Under the pieces are notes generated by a model. It made no database searches, was not told the DNA's origin, and saw nothing but the letters and a program-made list of their open reading frames with translations. 64,000 nt of DNA from UBA4416 sp040389965. GTDB taxonomy: Bacteria; Bacteroidota; Bacteroidia; B-17B0; Aurantibacillaceae. Every line of letters starts with the position of its first letter. Positions within the stretch are counted from its first letter, which is position 1. The stretch spans positions 92,096 through 156,095 of the forward strand of contig JAZJZF010000021.1 of NCBI GenBank assembly GCA_040389965.1. Direction: 5' to 3'. Of this stretch, positions 1-8,256 are shown one piece after another. Both the position numbers and the translations under genes were made by a program.

Positions 1-1
1 A

Positions 2-703
2 GATCTTTCGGCAGCGGCTACAGGTGGCGGCATCACCTATAACTGGGCAGGGCCAACAAGCGGAAGTATTATTGCGGGCGCTAATACAGCAACTCCCATA
101 GCAACAGCAGCCGGTGTTTATACAGTTACTATTACAAACAGCTATGGCTGTACAAGTTCTGCTACTGTAGCGGTAGCGCAAAGCTCGGTAAACGCTGCAT
201 TTACAGCCGATCCTACTACAGGAGTTATTCCTTTAAATGTAAATACCACTAACCAAAGTACAGGTGGTAGTCTTACTTATCAGTGGAATTTCGGTAACGG
301 TTCAACATCAACAAACGTAAGCCCCGGAACTGTTTATAACACAAGCGGAACTTATACTATTGTTCTCATTGCATCATCAGGTTCATGTGCAGATACCGCA
401 ACAGCAATTATTGTTGTAGAAGATAACATGTCTCTGGAAATACCTAATGTGTTTACTCCTAATAATGATGGTACAAATGATATTTTTACTATTAAATCAA
501 CCGGTATCAAAGAAATATCATTACAGATCTTTAACCGTTGGGGAGAAAAACTATACGAATTTACAGGAACCAAAGCTGCCTGGGACGGTATGACCCCTCA
601 AGGAGCAAAAGTACCGGATGCCACTTATTTTTACTTCGTAAAAGCCTATGGTTTTGATGATAAGGAAATAGAAAAGCATGGTACCGTTAACCTCTTCAGG
701 TAA
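2..703 (+). CDS. Gliding-motility-type (T9SS type B) surface protein, C-terminal part
   Basis: The open frame enters from the left edge (codons counted from base 2) and stops at 701-703, so only the last 233 residues are visible. Visible residues about 64-140 form a PKD-type beta-sandwich (WNFGNG core, then a GTYTIVLIA strand). The last 90 residues match the gliding-motility-associated C-terminal domain used as a type B sorting signal by the type IX secretion system (IPNVFTPNNDG, FNRWGEKLYE, DATYFYFVK). The methionine at 428 is internal and is not a start. The protein is probably exported across the outer membrane as a large surface adhesin or filament. The sorting domain is about 85% identical by eye to that of the gene at 1254, so the two are paralogues. 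The N-terminus and total size are unknown. Confidence 0.9.
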   Translation, partial: DLSAAATGGGITYNWAGPTSGSIIAGANTATPIATAAGVYTVTITNSYGCTSSATVAVAQSSVNAAFTADPTTGVIPLNVNTTNQSTGGSLTYQWNFGNGSTSTNVSPGTVYNTSGTYTIVLIASSGSCADTATAIIVVEDNMSLEIPNVFTPNNDGTNDIFTIKSTGIKEISLQIFNRWGEKLYEFTGTKAAWDGMTPQGAKVPDATYFYFVKAYGFDDKEIEKHGTVNLFR

Positions 704-730
704 GATAAATACCTGATATCACTTGCTCAA

Positions 731-762
731 GCCCCGTTTTTAACATATAAACGGGGCTTTTT
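731..762 (+). terminator. Rho-independent terminator
   Basis: A perfect 9-bp stem (731-739 with 749-757, GC-rich base) has a 9-nt loop and is followed by five T. It lies 28 bases after the stop of the type B surface protein. Confidence 0.85.
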
Positions 763-849
763 GCTGCCATCATTCTGAAGAATTTCTGGATATCTGAAAC
801 GGATTGTTTTAATCTATAGATTTATAGCTGCAAAAACATATCATATCAG

Positions 850-1209
850 ATGAAAAATCATAACCAAAATATCTTTATTACTGTTTTCCTAATCTTTATT
901 ACAGTAACCGGATTTAGTCAAACACAAAAATCTACTACTCCCAAAAGTTCTCATAGCACAGCAAATTCAAGCAATTCGAAGAAAGTAGAAACAAACTCAC
1001 CCGGGTTTCAATTAGACGAAAATGATCCTTATCAGGGAAGAAAAAGTGAATTTTTAAACCAGATTATTGTGCCGGAGATTCCTGCAGATTTTCCAAAATA
1101 TGAAAAGTGGATGGGTGTAAGGCACTATAACGAAGTGATTGAAGACTATTATAAAAAACACCCGGAAATCCTGAAAGAGAGTGTGAAAAATAAACTCTTA
1201 AGAAACTAA
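850..1209 (+). CDS. Small secreted protein of unknown function
   Basis: A 119-residue product begins with a typical signal peptide (charged start, FITVFLIFITVTGF core, cleavage likely after residue 23-24). A Ser/Thr/Lys-rich linker to about residue 50 follows, then a charged helical tail with several Tyr-Lys-His residues. No known family is recognised. It sits between two paralogous type B T9SS proteins on the same strand, with 44 bases to the start of the next one. It could therefore be co-transcribed with that gene and help its secretion or anchoring; this is inferred from position only. The signal peptide and good gene spacing argue that it is real. Confidence 0.7.
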   Translation: MKNHNQNIFITVFLIFITVTGFSQTQKSTTPKSSHSTANSSNSKKVETNSPGFQLDENDPYQGRKSEFLNQIIVPEIPADFPKYEKWMGVRHYNEVIEDYYKKHPEILKESVKNKLLRN

Positions 1210-1253
1210 CATCAACCTCATACCTCTCCCCTACAATGCCAAATTTATTTATC

Positions 1254-4200
1254 ATGAAAAAATTTTACTCGTCCTTAATGATAGGTTTCATATGCCTGTT
1301 ATTTTCAGGTAACCTATTCTCGCAGGGTAATACCTGCGCAACTGCAGAACCATTTTGTACAGCAGTTGGCTCACCCTATATCTTTACAAATGTAACAGAT
1401 GGCAATACGGGCTTTTGCAGCTCCTGCCCTGCGGCCGGTTGTTTAAGTTCAACTCCCCGCCCATCCTGGTTTTATGTAAAATCCTTAACTGCAGGGGCAA
1501 TGACCTATAGCCTTTCACAATCTACAAGCATTGGAGGAACTCCTAACATTGATGTCGATTTTATTGCTTACGGACCTTATTCTGCCGCTCAATTTACCAA
1601 TGCCTGTGCATCATTACTTACAGGATCATGTTCAGGAGATCATAACTGTATAGGTAATATAGAAGATTGCAGTTATTCAATTGCATCTACTGAAACCATG
1701 ACTCTTAGCCCAACCGCGGGCGGACAATACTACCTGATCATGATCACCAATTATGACGGTGTTGCAGGTTATATTACGTTTACACAAACCGGTGGTAATG
1801 GCTCTGATTGTGCGATTACCTGCCCTGATGATAATTTTGTACTGGTAGGAACAAATAAATCAACCAGCGCAGATGTTCCAAGTGGAAGCACCCTAAATTG
1901 TAATCAGAATATTCAGTTGGATCCTCCTGATCTGGGTGGTTTTTCATACAATCCTTTTACCGATCAGTTGACACCTTGTATGCAGGTATACATTGAGCCT
2001 TTCCGCAGTAACTTAGCAACCAATGGCTCTATCGATGTTTATGAAAACGGATTTGATTCATGGTTTGCCTGTCCTTCGGGTTGTGGCGGTGCCATTGGTG
2101 GAACTACAGCAACCAACGGTGTCAATTTTGGTTGGTTCCTTGGTCAGGCAGATCCTAATTACAGCCATCCCAGCGTGTTTTGCCGAACCGGTACAATAGG
2201 CGCTAATACAGCAACCGTAAGTTTAAGAAGCTGTTGGGACAATACACAAATTCTTGCCGGACCACAGGCATGGAACTCTACAACATGTTTTACATTAACA
2301 GCTGCTGCATCTCCAACTGCTTATGGTACTGCAGCTTTTTCAGTTACTCCGGTAGCAGGCGCGGCGGGCTTAAGCGATACCCATTGGGGGCGTGCAACCA
2401 TTACCCCATCTTTGATCCCGAGCGGAACATATACTGTTACTTACACCTTTAACAATGGAAAATGCGGAGATCTGCATGGGAAATATGTATTTACAATTCC
2501 ACCTACTCCTACTATCACTGCAGCGTCGGCAGCAAGCCAGACAATATGTGCAGGCAGCACTGTGGCTGCTGAAAACTTTGTTATAACCCCTGCAGCAGGT
2601 ACTTATGTATGGAACAATGACAATACCACTATTGGTGTTGGAGCTTCCGGTACTTCAACTATTAATGCATATACAGCACCAAATATAGGAAGCACCACTA
2701 TAGGCAATTTTACCATTACACCTACAGCATCCGGTTGTATTGGTACGCCAAGAACATTTACCATAACTCTTAATCCTAAACCCACGGTATCCATCGTATC
2801 AAATCCTGCATCCAGTATTTGTTTAAACAGTTCTCTTACATTTACATCAAGTGGTGCAAATACTTACACCTGGAGTTCATCTGCCAACGGAGGCTTAGGC
2901 TCTACATCAGGAACTAACGTGGGTGCTACACCTACTGCAACGGGAACAATAACTTACACAGTAAATGCTACATCAGTAGCAGGCTGTACAAACACCGCTA
3001 CTCAAAATATTACTGTTAATGCTTTACCTGTTGTAACTATTACGCCAGCCAGTAGCGGAACATTATGTTCAGGAACAAGCATCACTCTTACAGGATCAGG
3101 TGCTTCTACGTATGCATGGCAAGCGCCTGCAGGTGGCGGATTAAGCGGCACATCGGGTTCGGTAGTAACAATTACACCTACTGCTTCCCCATTAACTTAT
3201 ACCGTAACAGGAACTGCTGCCAATACCTGTACTAACGTAGCTATAAGAACTATTACGGTTATAGCTACACCAACAATCTCAGTATCCAATCCTTCTGCTA
3301 CACAATCGAGCACTATATGCAGTGGCAACTCTGTTGTATTAACCGCTTCAGGCGCGGGAACATTTACATGGAGTCCCGCCACAGGATTAAGTTCTACCAC
3401 AGGTAGTCCGGTAACCGCTAGTCCTACAAACACAGCCTCTCCAACAATTTATACCGTAACTGGTACTTCTGCTGCGGGTTGTATCAGCCCTGTTTCTTCG
3501 CAGGGAACATTTACGGTTACGGTTAATCCTATACCTAACGTTTCTATATCATCCACGCCAGCATCAAGCGTTTGTTTAAATAGTGCTTTAACGTTTACGG
3601 CAAGCGGCGCAAATACTTACACCTGGAGTTCATCTGCCAACGGAGGTTTAGGCTCTACATCAGGTGCTAACGTGGGTGCTACACCTACTGCAACGGGAAC
3701 AATAACTTACACGGTAAATGCTACATCAGTAGCAGGCTGTACAAACACCGCTACTCAAAATATTACTGTTAATGCTTTACCTGTTGTAACTATTACGCCA
3801 GCCAGTAGCGGAACATTATGTTCGGGAACAAGTATTACCTTAACCGGGTCGGGTGCCACTTCTTATGCATGGCAATCACCCGCAGGTGGCGGCTTAACTG
3901 GTTCGGGATCAGTTGTAACTATTGCTCCTACTGTATCACCTGTAACCTATACCGTAACAGGAACTGCCGCTAATACCTGTACTAATATAGCTATAAGAAC
4001 CATTACCGTTATGGCTACACCAACTGTATCAGTATCCAATCCTTCTGCTACACAATCGAGTACCCTATGCAGTGGCAACTCTGTTGTACTAACAGCATCA
4101 GGCGCAGGAACATTTACATGGAGTCCTGCCACAGGATTAAGTTCTACCACAGGCAGTCCGGTAACCGCTAGCCCTACAAATACAAGTTCTCCAACAATAT

Positions 4201-7055
4201 ATACCGTAACAGGTACTTCCGCTGCAGGTTGTATCAGTCCTGCTTCTTCACAGGGAACATTTACGGTTATGGTTAATTCTACTCCTACTATTACTGCTAT
4301 CGCTACAAGATCGGCTTGCGCAGGTTCAACAGTTCCTGCATTATCTTTTACCGTTAATCCATCAAGCGGAAGTGTTAACTGGATTAACAATAACACCTCT
4401 ACGGGTTTAACAGCCAGTGGTACCGGTAGCACTATTGCAGCCTTTACGGCTTCCAATGTTACGTCTTCCACTATAGGTGTTATAACTACTACCGCAACTG
4501 TAAATGGGTGTACTGCAACCTTCAATCATACACTAACAGTTAACCCATTACCTTTGGTTAGTATAACACCTTTAAGTCAAACCATTACATGTGCTGCTCC
4601 AACAGTAACCCTTACCGGTTCATCAAATCCCGCTTCTGCTACTCCTGTATGGACAGGTGGCGTATCAAGTGGTGTGAACAGTTATACAGCTACGGCATCA
4701 TCTGCCAATATTTATACATTAACTGCTACCAGTCTTGCCGGTTGCCTTGGCACAGCTACTACACAGGTTGTGCCTAGTGCAGGTCTTCCAACAGTTGCAG
4801 CAAGTATTACAAATTCTTTAAATTGTACAGTAACATCGGCACAGGTTATTGCCACTACATCTACTACTCCTGTATCTTATAGCTGGACTGGCCCCGGAAT
4901 TACTTCGGGAGCTACAACAGCGACTGCATCCGTCAATACAGGCGGACAATACACAGTAGTAGTGACCAATACCCTTTCTTTATGCTCTACTACTATTACA
5001 ACGTCGGTACCATCCAGTACTACACCAATTACACCAAGCATAACGGCAACAGGCTCTATCACCTGCTCTACGCCTACCTTAACATTAAACGGAGCTCCTG
5101 CAGGTAGTGTAACTTACACATGGTCGGGTGTAGGTTTAATAAGCGGAACAAATACACAAACAGCAGCCGTTAATAGCGGAGGTGTTTATACCTTAAGTGT
5201 TACCAGTATAGCCAATGGCTGCGTAGGTTCTCAAACTCTAGCCATATCTACTAATACAACTGCACCAACGGTAAGTATGACTCCTACATCGAGCTACACA
5301 ACTACCTGTGCCAATCCTACTGTTGCACTAAATACTACGGTTAATCCTTCAACAGGTGTTACCTATAGCTGGACAGCTCCTTCAACAGGTGCGTTAAACA
5401 GCTACACCATATCAAACCCTGTAGCAAGTGGTAGCGGTGCCTTTACAGTAGCAGTTACCAATAGTGCTAACGGTTGTAGCACAGCATCCGCGTCGCAGGC
5501 TACTGTACAAATTACAGCAGACGCAGGCATACCGGTAGTAACCTTATCTGCTAATTCAACAAGTATCACCTGTGCCAATCAAACACCAAGTATAGCTGTT
5601 ACAACTACAGCAAGCCCTGTGAGCTACAGCTGGTCGCCTACTACAGGCATTGTTCCTGGCACGGAAACCACTGCAAATCCTTCGTTTAATACTCCGGGAA
5701 CTTACAGTGTAATAGTTACAAATACTGTATCGGGTTGTGCATCAAGTGCTGCGCAAAGTGTGGTAACCGTAACATTAAATAATACACCTCCGGTTATTTC
5801 TTCGTTCTTAACCACAAACGGCGGTACCATTACCTGTGCTAATCCTTCTATAACGGTTACTCCATCCATAACGCCAAGCAGTAATTTAACCTATACCTGG
5901 ACAGGCGGAGCGGGACTTATTACTCCTGCGAACCAGGCAAACGCCACATTTAATGCTCCCGGCACTTATACTCTGGCAGTAACAAATACCGTAACGGGTT
6001 GCGTATCGGTTACCACAAATTCGGCAAGTACTATTACTATTTATCAAAATACAGTTACCCCTACAGTAAGCGCTGCTGCAGCATCGAGTAACAGTGTTAT
6101 TGGTTGTGCAAATTCTACGGTTACCTTCTCTACAAGCATAACCGCATCGGGTAGTAATTTAAGCTATAACTGGAATACAGGTGCCACTACACCAACCATA
6201 AGCATTACAACTGCCGGCGCCTATTCGTTTACAGTTACCGATAATAGTAATGGATGCTCTGCAAATACCCAGTTTACGGTAACAGGTAATACCACTCCTC
6301 CACAAAATGTAAATGCAGGTGCTTCTGTAAATATTGCCTGTGGAAGCTCTACTACTACTTTAAATGGCACATCAACTTCTACAAATGTTAGCTATAGCTG
6401 GTCGGGACCAGGCTCAGGAAGTATTGTTTCAGGAAGTAATACGGCAAGCCCGGTTGTAGGCGAAACAGGAACCTATACCTTAACCGTAACTGACAATATA
6501 ACAGGTTGCCAAAGCACATCTACTGTAAATGTAACCCAGGCCTTTGTAACAGCTTCATTTACGGCAGATCCTACAACGGGAATAGCTCCTTTAACTGTAA
6601 ACTTTACCAATACCAGTGTGGGCGCTACCTCTTACAGTTGGAATTTTGGCGATTCACAAACATCTGCGCAAACAAATCCGGTTAATGTATTTACAACAGG
6701 TACTTATACTGTTTTGTTAACGGCTACATCGGGCACCTGTACTGCTACCGCCACCCTGCAGGTTGTTGTGGAAGACGGGCTGACTCTGGAAATCCCGAAT
6801 GTATTTACTCCTAATAATGACGGCATAAATGACCTGTTTACCATAAAATCGACCGGTGTAAAAGATATATCCCTGCAGATTTTTAACCGTTGGGGAGAAA
6901 AACTATATGAGTTCTCAGGAGCGAAAGCAGCCTGGGACGGGCTCAATACCCAGGGAATAAAAGTGCCGGATGCCACTTATTTTTATTTTGTAAAAGCCCG
7001 TGGTTTTGACGATAAAGAAATAGAAAAGCACGGCACAGTTAACCTTTTTAGGTAA
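1254..7055 (+). CDS. Giant repeat-rich gliding-motility-associated (T9SS type B) surface protein
   Basis: The product is about 1933 residues from the preferred ATG at 1254. An upstream in-frame ATG at 1236 would put six residues before an otherwise perfect signal peptide (MKKFYSSLMIGFICLLF, ending FSQ). A Cys-rich N-terminal region of about 350 residues is followed by many Ig/PKD-like repeats of 75-90 residues, each with a TY-W core, a GTYT-type strand and one Cys, as in SprB-like adhesins. Residues about 1765-1845 are a canonical PKD domain (SYSWNFGDS), and the last 90 residues are the type B sorting domain (IPNVFTPNNDG, FNRWGEKLYEF). It is probably a cell-surface adhesin exported by the type IX system. 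An internal 251-residue segment is duplicated in tandem. The family is clear; the ligand is unknown. Confidence 0.93.
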   Translation: MKKFYSSLMIGFICLLFSGNLFSQGNTCATAEPFCTAVGSPYIFTNVTDGNTGFCSSCPAAGCLSSTPRPSWFYVKSLTAGAMTYSLSQSTSIGGTPNIDVDFIAYGPYSAAQFTNACASLLTGSCSGDHNCIGNIEDCSYSIASTETMTLSPTAGGQYYLIMITNYDGVAGYITFTQTGGNGSDCAITCPDDNFVLVGTNKSTSADVPSGSTLNCNQNIQLDPPDLGGFSYNPFTDQLTPCMQVYIEPFRSNLATNGSIDVYENGFDSWFACPSGCGGAIGGTTATNGVNFGWFLGQADPNYSHPSVFCRTGTIGANTATVSLRSCWDNTQILAGPQAWNSTTCFTLTAAASPTAYGTAAFSVTPVAGAAGLSDTHWGRATITPSLIPSGTYTVTYTFNNGKCGDLHGKYVFTIPPTPTITAASAASQTICAGSTVAAENFVITPAAGTYVWNNDNTTIGVGASGTSTINAYTAPNIGSTTIGNFTITPTASGCIGTPRTFTITLNPKPTVSIVSNPASSICLNSSLTFTSSGANTYTWSSSANGGLGSTSGTNVGATPTATGTITYTVNATSVAGCTNTATQNITVNALPVVTITPASSGTLCSGTSITLTGSGASTYAWQAPAGGGLSGTSGSVVTITPTASPLTYTVTGTAANTCTNVAIRTITVIATPTISVSNPSATQSSTICSGNSVVLTASGAGTFTWSPATGLSSTTGSPVTASPTNTASPTIYTVTGTSAAGCISPVSSQGTFTVTVNPIPNVSISSTPASSVCLNSALTFTASGANTYTWSSSANGGLGSTSGANVGATPTATGTITYTVNATSVAGCTNTATQNITVNALPVVTITPASSGTLCSGTSITLTGSGATSYAWQSPAGGGLTGSGSVVTIAPTVSPVTYTVTGTAANTCTNIAIRTITVMATPTVSVSNPSATQSSTLCSGNSVVLTASGAGTFTWSPATGLSSTTGSPVTASPTNTSSPTIYTVTGTSAAGCISPASSQGTFTVMVNSTPTITAIATRSACAGSTVPALSFTVNPSSGSVNWINNNTSTGLTASGTGSTIAAFTASNVTSSTIGVITTTATVNGCTATFNHTLTVNPLPLVSITPLSQTITCAAPTVTLTGSSNPASATPVWTGGVSSGVNSYTATASSANIYTLTATSLAGCLGTATTQVVPSAGLPTVAASITNSLNCTVTSAQVIATTSTTPVSYSWTGPGITSGATTATASVNTGGQYTVVVTNTLSLCSTTITTSVPSSTTPITPSITATGSITCSTPTLTLNGAPAGSVTYTWSGVGLISGTNTQTAAVNSGGVYTLSVTSIANGCVGSQTLAISTNTTAPTVSMTPTSSYTTTCANPTVALNTTVNPSTGVTYSWTAPSTGALNSYTISNPVASGSGAFTVAVTNSANGCSTASASQATVQITADAGIPVVTLSANSTSITCANQTPSIAVTTTASPVSYSWSPTTGIVPGTETTANPSFNTPGTYSVIVTNTVSGCASSAAQSVVTVTLNNTPPVISSFLTTNGGTITCANPSITVTPSITPSSNLTYTWTGGAGLITPANQANATFNAPGTYTLAVTNTVTGCVSVTTNSASTITIYQNTVTPTVSAAAASSNSVIGCANSTVTFSTSITASGSNLSYNWNTGATTPTISITTAGAYSFTVTDNSNGCSANTQFTVTGNTTPPQNVNAGASVNIACGSSTTTLNGTSTSTNVSYSWSGPGSGSIVSGSNTASPVVGETGTYTLTVTDNITGCQSTSTVNVTQAFVTASFTADPTTGIAPLTVNFTNTSVGATSYSWNFGDSQTSAQTNPVNVFTTGTYTVLLTATSGTCTATATLQVVVEDGLTLEIPNVFTPNNDGINDLFTIKSTGVKDISLQIFNRWGEKLYEFSGAKAAWDGLNTQGIKVPDATYFYFVKARGFDDKEIEKHGTVNLFR
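2771..4273 (+). repeat. Tandem in-frame duplication inside the giant surface protein
   Basis: Copy 1 (2771-3523, 753 bp) and copy 2 (3524-4273, 750 bp) are highly similar, with long stretches almost identical at the nucleotide level (for example 2861-3090 against 3614-3843). They differ mainly by silent changes and one missing codon. Each copy encodes about 250 residues, roughly three Ig-like repeats. Such similarity at synonymous sites suggests recent duplication or ongoing gene conversion. Confidence 0.9.
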
Positions 7056-7082
7056 GAATACAGTTTTTTGCTCATTTTTATT

Positions 7083-7115
7083 AAAAAAGTCTTTCCTAAA
7101 AGGAAAGACTTTTTT
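7083..7115 (+). terminator. Rho-independent terminator, probably bidirectional
   Basis: A perfect 15-bp inverted repeat (7083-7097 with 7101-7115) has an AAA loop. One arm starts with six A and the other ends with six T. It lies 28 bases after the giant surface protein and separates it from the ribosomal operon. Confidence 0.9.
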
Positions 7116-7241
7116 AATTTCGTATCCCCCCACAAACCTATTTATGAAATAGGCCAGGTTTTTAGAAAATGAAATAAATGATCTGAATTTTCATTTTATT
7201 ACTAAAAATCCAACATTTATTCAATATTTTTCAACAATTTT

Positions 7242-7272
7242 TTTGTTGATGAAGAAAATAATTATATCTTTG
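7242..7272 (+). promoter_or_regulatory. Promoter of the str/S10 ribosomal operon (Bacteroidota type)
   Basis: TTTG at 7242-7245 and TATCTTTG at 7265-7272 are separated by 19 bases. This matches the Bacteroidota primary-sigma consensus TTTG/TAnnTTTG. Transcription would start near 7277-7280, giving a leader of about 57 bases before rpsL. A small perfect hairpin (TCCCC-AAAAT-GGGGA, 7276-7290) would form the very 5' end of the mRNA. Confidence 0.8.
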
Positions 7273-7335
7273 CCGTCCCCAAAATGGGGAGAAAGCGTAA
7301 ATTATAGTAAAATCAAGTAATACAGAGGATTTAAG

Positions 7336-7749
7336 ATGCCTACAATATCGCAATTAGTAAGAAAAGGACGCTATAAAGCTCCTAACAAAAGTAAATCGGC
7401 CGCTTTGGACTCATGTCCACAACGCCGTGGTGTTTGTACCCGTGTGTACACAACAACCCCTAAAAAACCTAACTCAGCTATGCGTAAAGTAGCGAAGGTG
7501 CGTTTAACAAATAAGCAAGAAATTATTGCTTATATCCCTGGTGAGGGTCACAACTTGCAAGAGCACAGTATCGTTTTGGTACGTGGTGGTCGTGTTAAGG
7601 ATTTACCAGGTGTACGTTACCACATCGTTCGCGGATCTTTAGATACAGCGGGTGTTGAAGGCAGAAAACAACAACGTTCCAAATACGGAACTAAGCGTCC
7701 TAAAGCAGGTGCTGTTGCAGCTCCGGCAAAAGGTGCTAAGAAAAAATAA
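7336..7749 (+). CDS. rpsL: 30S ribosomal protein S12
   Basis: S12 (137 residues) sits at the decoding centre of the 30S subunit and controls tRNA selection accuracy. The PTISQLVRKGR start and both conserved loops are intact: TTPKKPNSAMRKVAKVRL and GGRVKDLPGVRYH, the latter holding the Asp that is methylthiolated in many bacteria. Both loop lysines that mutate in streptomycin resistance are wild type. A Lys/Ala-rich tail of about 15 residues extends past the usual C-terminus. An AGAGGA stretch eight bases upstream of the ATG is a possible, unusual Shine-Dalgarno site. First gene of the operon. Confidence 0.98.
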   Translation: MPTISQLVRKGRYKAPNKSKSAALDSCPQRRGVCTRVYTTTPKKPNSAMRKVAKVRLTNKQEIIAYIPGEGHNLQEHSIVLVRGGRVKDLPGVRYHIVRGSLDTAGVEGRKQQRSKYGTKRPKAGAVAAPAKGAKKK

Positions 7750-7783
7750 TATTAAGTAAGAAAATTTAAGTAGATTTTATACA

Positions 7784-8251
7784 ATGAGGAAATCAACCGC
7801 TAAAAAAAGAATTCTGTTACCAGATCCAATTTATAACGATATTTTGGTAACACGTTTTTTAAACAGTTTAATGTACGACGGTAAAAAAAATACCGCGTCA
7901 AAACTATTTCATGAGTGCTTAGAAATCGTTGCAAAACGTACTAACGAAGATGGATTAGAAGTTTTCAAAAAAGGATTAGCTAACGTAACTCCACAAGTTG
8001 AAGTTCGTTCACGCCGTGTAGGTGGAGCAACTTTCCAGATTCCTTCAGAGGTTCGCCCTGAAAGAAAATTAGCTTTGGCTATTAAATGGATGATCACTTA
8101 CGCTCGTAAACGTAACGAAAAATCAATGGCTCAGAAATTAGCCGGAGAAATCGTTTCTGCTTCTAAAGAAGAAGGTGCTGCTTTCAAAAAGAAAGAAGAC
8201 GTTCACAAAATGGCAGAAGCTAACAAAGCATTTTCACATTTCAGATTCTAA
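7784..8251 (+). CDS. rpsG: 30S ribosomal protein S7
   Basis: The 155-residue protein nucleates the 3' major (head) domain of 16S rRNA and contacts the E site. The MRKSTAKKR start, the NVTPQVEVRSRRVGGATFQIP segment (seen in shorter pieces such as VEVRSRRVGG) and the C-terminal AFSHFRF end are typical. It lies 34 bases after rpsL and 5 bases before fusA, which supports co-translation. In E. coli S7 represses its own str operon; no matching RNA site could be recognised here. Confidence 0.98.
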   Translation: MRKSTAKKRILLPDPIYNDILVTRFLNSLMYDGKKNTASKLFHECLEIVAKRTNEDGLEVFKKGLANVTPQVEVRSRRVGGATFQIPSEVRPERKLALAIKWMITYARKRNEKSMAQKLAGEIVSASKEEGAAFKKKEDVHKMAEANKAFSHFRF

Positions 8252-8256
8252 TTAAA

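Noticed and set aside
3947..4525. 192-codon open frame on the - strand inside the giant surface protein
   Set aside because: It mirrors the repetitive Thr/Ser/Val-rich coding strand; a similar shadow appears over the other repeat copy.
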